Shown here one piece after another: positions 61,241 to 64,000 of a stretch of DNA of 64,000 nt (positions within the stretch are counted from its first letter, which is position 1; each line of letters opens with the position of its first letter). The notes below the pieces were generated by a model that saw only the letters and a program-made list of their open reading frames with translations, was not told the origin of the DNA and ran no database searches. This stretch comes from Dastarcus helophoroides. Its lineage: Eukaryota > Arthropoda > Insecta > Coleoptera > Bothrideridae. The position numbers and the translations under genes were made by a program. The DNA lies in NCBI GenBank assembly GCA_028583605.1, contig CM053331.1:33210411-33274410 (forward strand). Direction: 5' to 3'.

Positions 61241-64000
61241 TTTTAAATCTCGAGTTTTTTCTATTAAAATATTGAGCTTTAAATTTCAACATTCCCGAGA
61301 AATTTTGATTTTTTTTACATTCCATAGGTTCACAACTTCTAAAATCGAAAATTTGAAAAAAAAGGTTAAAATTAAAAGAAAATAAACTTGAAAAAGTAGA
61401 AATTGGAAAACTTAAAATTATCAAAAAAAAGAAATTTTTGAAAAAGTCAAGGTTAACAAAAAAATTTGAAAATTTTAAGAAAATATGTCTACATTTTTAA
61501 AACTCGATTCGAATTTTGAAAGAGTCGAAATATCTAAGAAGTTGAAACTTTCAAAAAATTTGCAAAAAATTAAATTTTTTAAAAGATGTCTATTACAAAA
61601 AATCGCCATTTCGAGAAAATTTGAAATTTCTAAAACAAATCAAAGTTGAAACAATATCGAGATTTAAAAAAATTGAAAAATTGGCAGTTAAATTTTCGAA
61701 AAGTCTAAATACTGAAGAAAGAAAAGTCAAAATTTTCAAAAGTCGAAATTTTGGATAATCTAAATTTTCAAAAAAAGTTGAATATTTTTTTAAAAACAAG
61801 AATGGAAATTTTTACAAAAAGTTTAAATTTGGCCAAAATTTTCAGAAAAACTTCCAATACAAATTATTTTGAAAAAAAAAACGAAACTTTCAAAAATATC
61901 GAAAATTTGAAAATGGGTCAGGTTTTAAAAAGTTACAAATTTTCAAAAAATATTTGTCATTTTGAAAAATAGTCGAAATTTTAGTGCCAAAATTTGCAAA
62001 CGAAGTTGGACTTTTGAAAAAAAGAGTTGATAATTTTAGAAAAGGTCAAATTTGGCCAAAAGTTGAAAAATATTCTGAAACATTCCTAAAACAAATCGAA
62101 ATTAAAAAAAAAAGATATTTTGAAAAAAAAACGAAATTTTGAAAATGGATCAAATTTTCATAAACATTTGTCATTTTGAAAAATAGTCGAAATTTTCAAT
62201 AAGAGTCAAAATTTTAGTGCCAAAATTTGTAAACGAGGTTGGACTTTTGAAAAAAAAAAGTTGATATTTTTAGAAAAGGTAAAATTTGACCAAAAGTTGA
62301 AAAATATTCTGAAACATTCTTAAAACAAATCGAAATTTAAAAAAATGATATTTTGAAAAAAAAAACGATACTTTCAAAAATATCAAAAATTTTTAAAAGG
62401 ACCAAATTTTCAAAAAAAAATTGTTATTTCAAAAAATAGTCGAAATTTTAGTCCCAACATTTTCAAAAGAAGTTGGAATTATAACAAAATTCGAAAATTT
62501 TGAAGAAAAACTTCAAAAAAGTCGAAATTTTTAGAAAAGTTGAAATTTGGCGAAAAATTGCAAAATTTTCAGAAAAGTTCCCAAAACAAATAATTTTGCA
62601 AAAATGATATTTTGGAAAAAAAAAAACGAAAATTTGAAAATGGGCCAAATTTTCAAAAACTAGTAAATTTTCATAAAATATTTGTCATTTTGAAAAATAG
62701 TCGAAATTCTCAATAAGAGTCAAAATTTTAATGCCAAAATTTGTAAACGAAGTTGGACTTTTGAAAAAATTCAAAAATTGGGAAACAAAAATTTTCCAAA
62801 AAAGTCGAAACTGGAAAAAAGTTGACATTTTTAGAATAGTCAAAATTTGGACCAAAATTTTTAGAAAAATTCGGAATTTTACAAAAAAAAAATTTAAAAA
62901 AGAGCCAAAATTTCAAGTCAAAATTTTCCCAAAAAATCGAAATTTTGTAAAAATTTGAAAATTTTGAAAAAAAGAATTCAAAAAGGCGAAATTATGGAAA
63001 ACAAGTTGATATTTTTAGAAACGTTCAAATTTCGCCAAAAATTGCAAAATTTTCAGAAAAATTCCCAAAACAAATCGAAATTTTGCAGAAATGATATTTT
63101 GAAAAAAAAACCAAATTTTCTGTTGAAAATCACGTTTAAAGCGTGAGAACAAAAATATGTCGGTATTTATTTTAAAGTAAAATATTAGCCCCTGGAATGC
63201 TTTATGAGTTTCCCTGTATATTTTACGAAGTGAAATCTGATACGGGTACTTCAACTTATTTGGAACACTTTTAGGTGGATGATTAATTCTAAGAACGCTG
63301 GTCAGTCCCTTTTCTGAATATAGGTTTTAAGGGATTAACGTTGACATGTATATTAGCAGTGTATCATGAAATAGACCAGATGTATTTGGAAATATTACGA
63401 AAAGATTCCTTTTCGACTATGAAGTTGAGATTATAATTTCGTCGCGACAACACACACCTTCCGAGACCTCTTGAATAAATAAAGTCTCGATAATTAAAGT
63501 GTGGTGTTTCATTGAACTAAATAGTTCATACACACCCCATTTCCAATATTTTCAAAAAATCGAAAATTTTTAAAATGAGCTAAATTTTGAAAAACTAACA
63601 TTTTTAAAAAATGTTATTTTGAAAAATGGTCGAGATTTTCAATATGAGTCGAAATTTTAGTTCCAAAATTTACAAAAGAAGTTGAAATTTTGAAAAATTT
63701 CGAAAATTTTCAAAAAAAAAAGGTCGAAACTAAAGAAAAGTTGTCATTTTTAGAAAAGTCGAAATTTGGACAAAAATTACAAAATTTTTTAGAAAAATTC
63801 GAAATCGTACAAAATAAATTCAAAAAAGAGCCAAAATTTCAAGTCAAAATTTTCCCAAAAAATCGAAATTTTGGAAAACAAGTTGACATTTTTAGAAAAG
63901 TTCAAATTTCGCCAAAAATTGCAAAATTTTCAGAAAAATTCCCAAAACACATCGATATTTTGTAAAAATGATATTTTGAAAAATAGAACGAAATTTTCAA
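61240..64000. repeat. A-rich repeat block with ~250-bp periodicity
   Basis: The marker TTTGTCATTTTGAAAAATAG or a variant occurs at about 61953, 62167, 62421 and 62681 and again at about 63609. Each unit also has AGTCAAAATTTTAGTGCCAA and GAAGTTGGACTTTTGAAAAA. One LTR copy is inserted at 63121-63548. The block runs off the window end. Confidence 0.85.
63121..63548 (+). mobile_element. Solo LTR (or LTR-like MITE), 428 bp, TTTTC target duplication
   Basis: Second copy of the 48718-49147 element, in forward orientation: starts TGTTGAAAATCACG, ends CCCCATTTCCAATA, flanked by TTTTC at 63116-63120 and 63549-63553. AATAAATAAAG lies about 70 bp before its end. It interrupts the ~250-bp repeat. Confidence 0.85.

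Overview
The window looks like nuclear DNA from an AT-rich insect genome, most likely a beetle. The genes are spliced with GT..AG introns and the gene set is animal. One gene encodes allatotropin, a peptide with an MDL-TARGF core that resembles the known beetle form. Four genes can be supported: (i) a two-exon allatotropin neuropeptide precursor on the + strand (8281-8469 and 15562-15655); (ii) an eight-exon vacuolar fusion protein gene, CCZ1, on the + strand (23486-26236); (iii) the last two coding exons of an SLC4 anion exchanger on the - strand (47782-47952 and 32634-32705), split by a 15-kb intron; (iv) a complete, intronless septin of the peanut/SEPT7 class on the + strand (58580-60388). 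A further short spliced transcript upstream of CCZ1 (about 21120-21966) is possible but unrecognised.

Most of the rest is repetitive. Layout: 1-5900 is T-rich ~490-bp repeats organised as ~1-kb dimers; 5900-8280 holds transposon remnants and two inverted-repeat elements; 8281-15655 is allatotropin, whose intron carries a 5042-bp element with terminal inverted repeats and a perfect 8-bp target duplication; 17450-21110 is a ~320-bp tandem array interrupted by a solo LTR; 23486-26236 is CCZ1; 26390-29850 is an A-rich repeat block ending in hAT-like termini; 31000-32300 is short tandem repeats; 32634-47952 is the end of the anion exchanger, with three arrays of a ~125-bp satellite in its last intron; 48400-56950 is an A-rich block with ~450-bp periodicity; 56950-60750 is the septin gene and flanks; 61240-64000 is an A-rich ~250-bp repeat. 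Two copies of one ~430-bp LTR lie in opposite orientation at 48718-49147 and 63121-63548, each with its own 5-bp target duplication.

The genes are functionally unrelated (neuropeptide signalling, Rab7 activation, anion transport, cytoskeleton), so there is no operon or pathway logic here. The main biology is repeat structure: several independent satellite families share short TCGAAATTTT-like words, they occupy introns, and transposon insertions can be dated relative to them because removing the insertion restores the repeat unit. No upstream anion-exchanger exons were found up to 64000, so the septin gene is probably nested, in opposite orientation, in an intron of that gene, unless the assembly is wrong.
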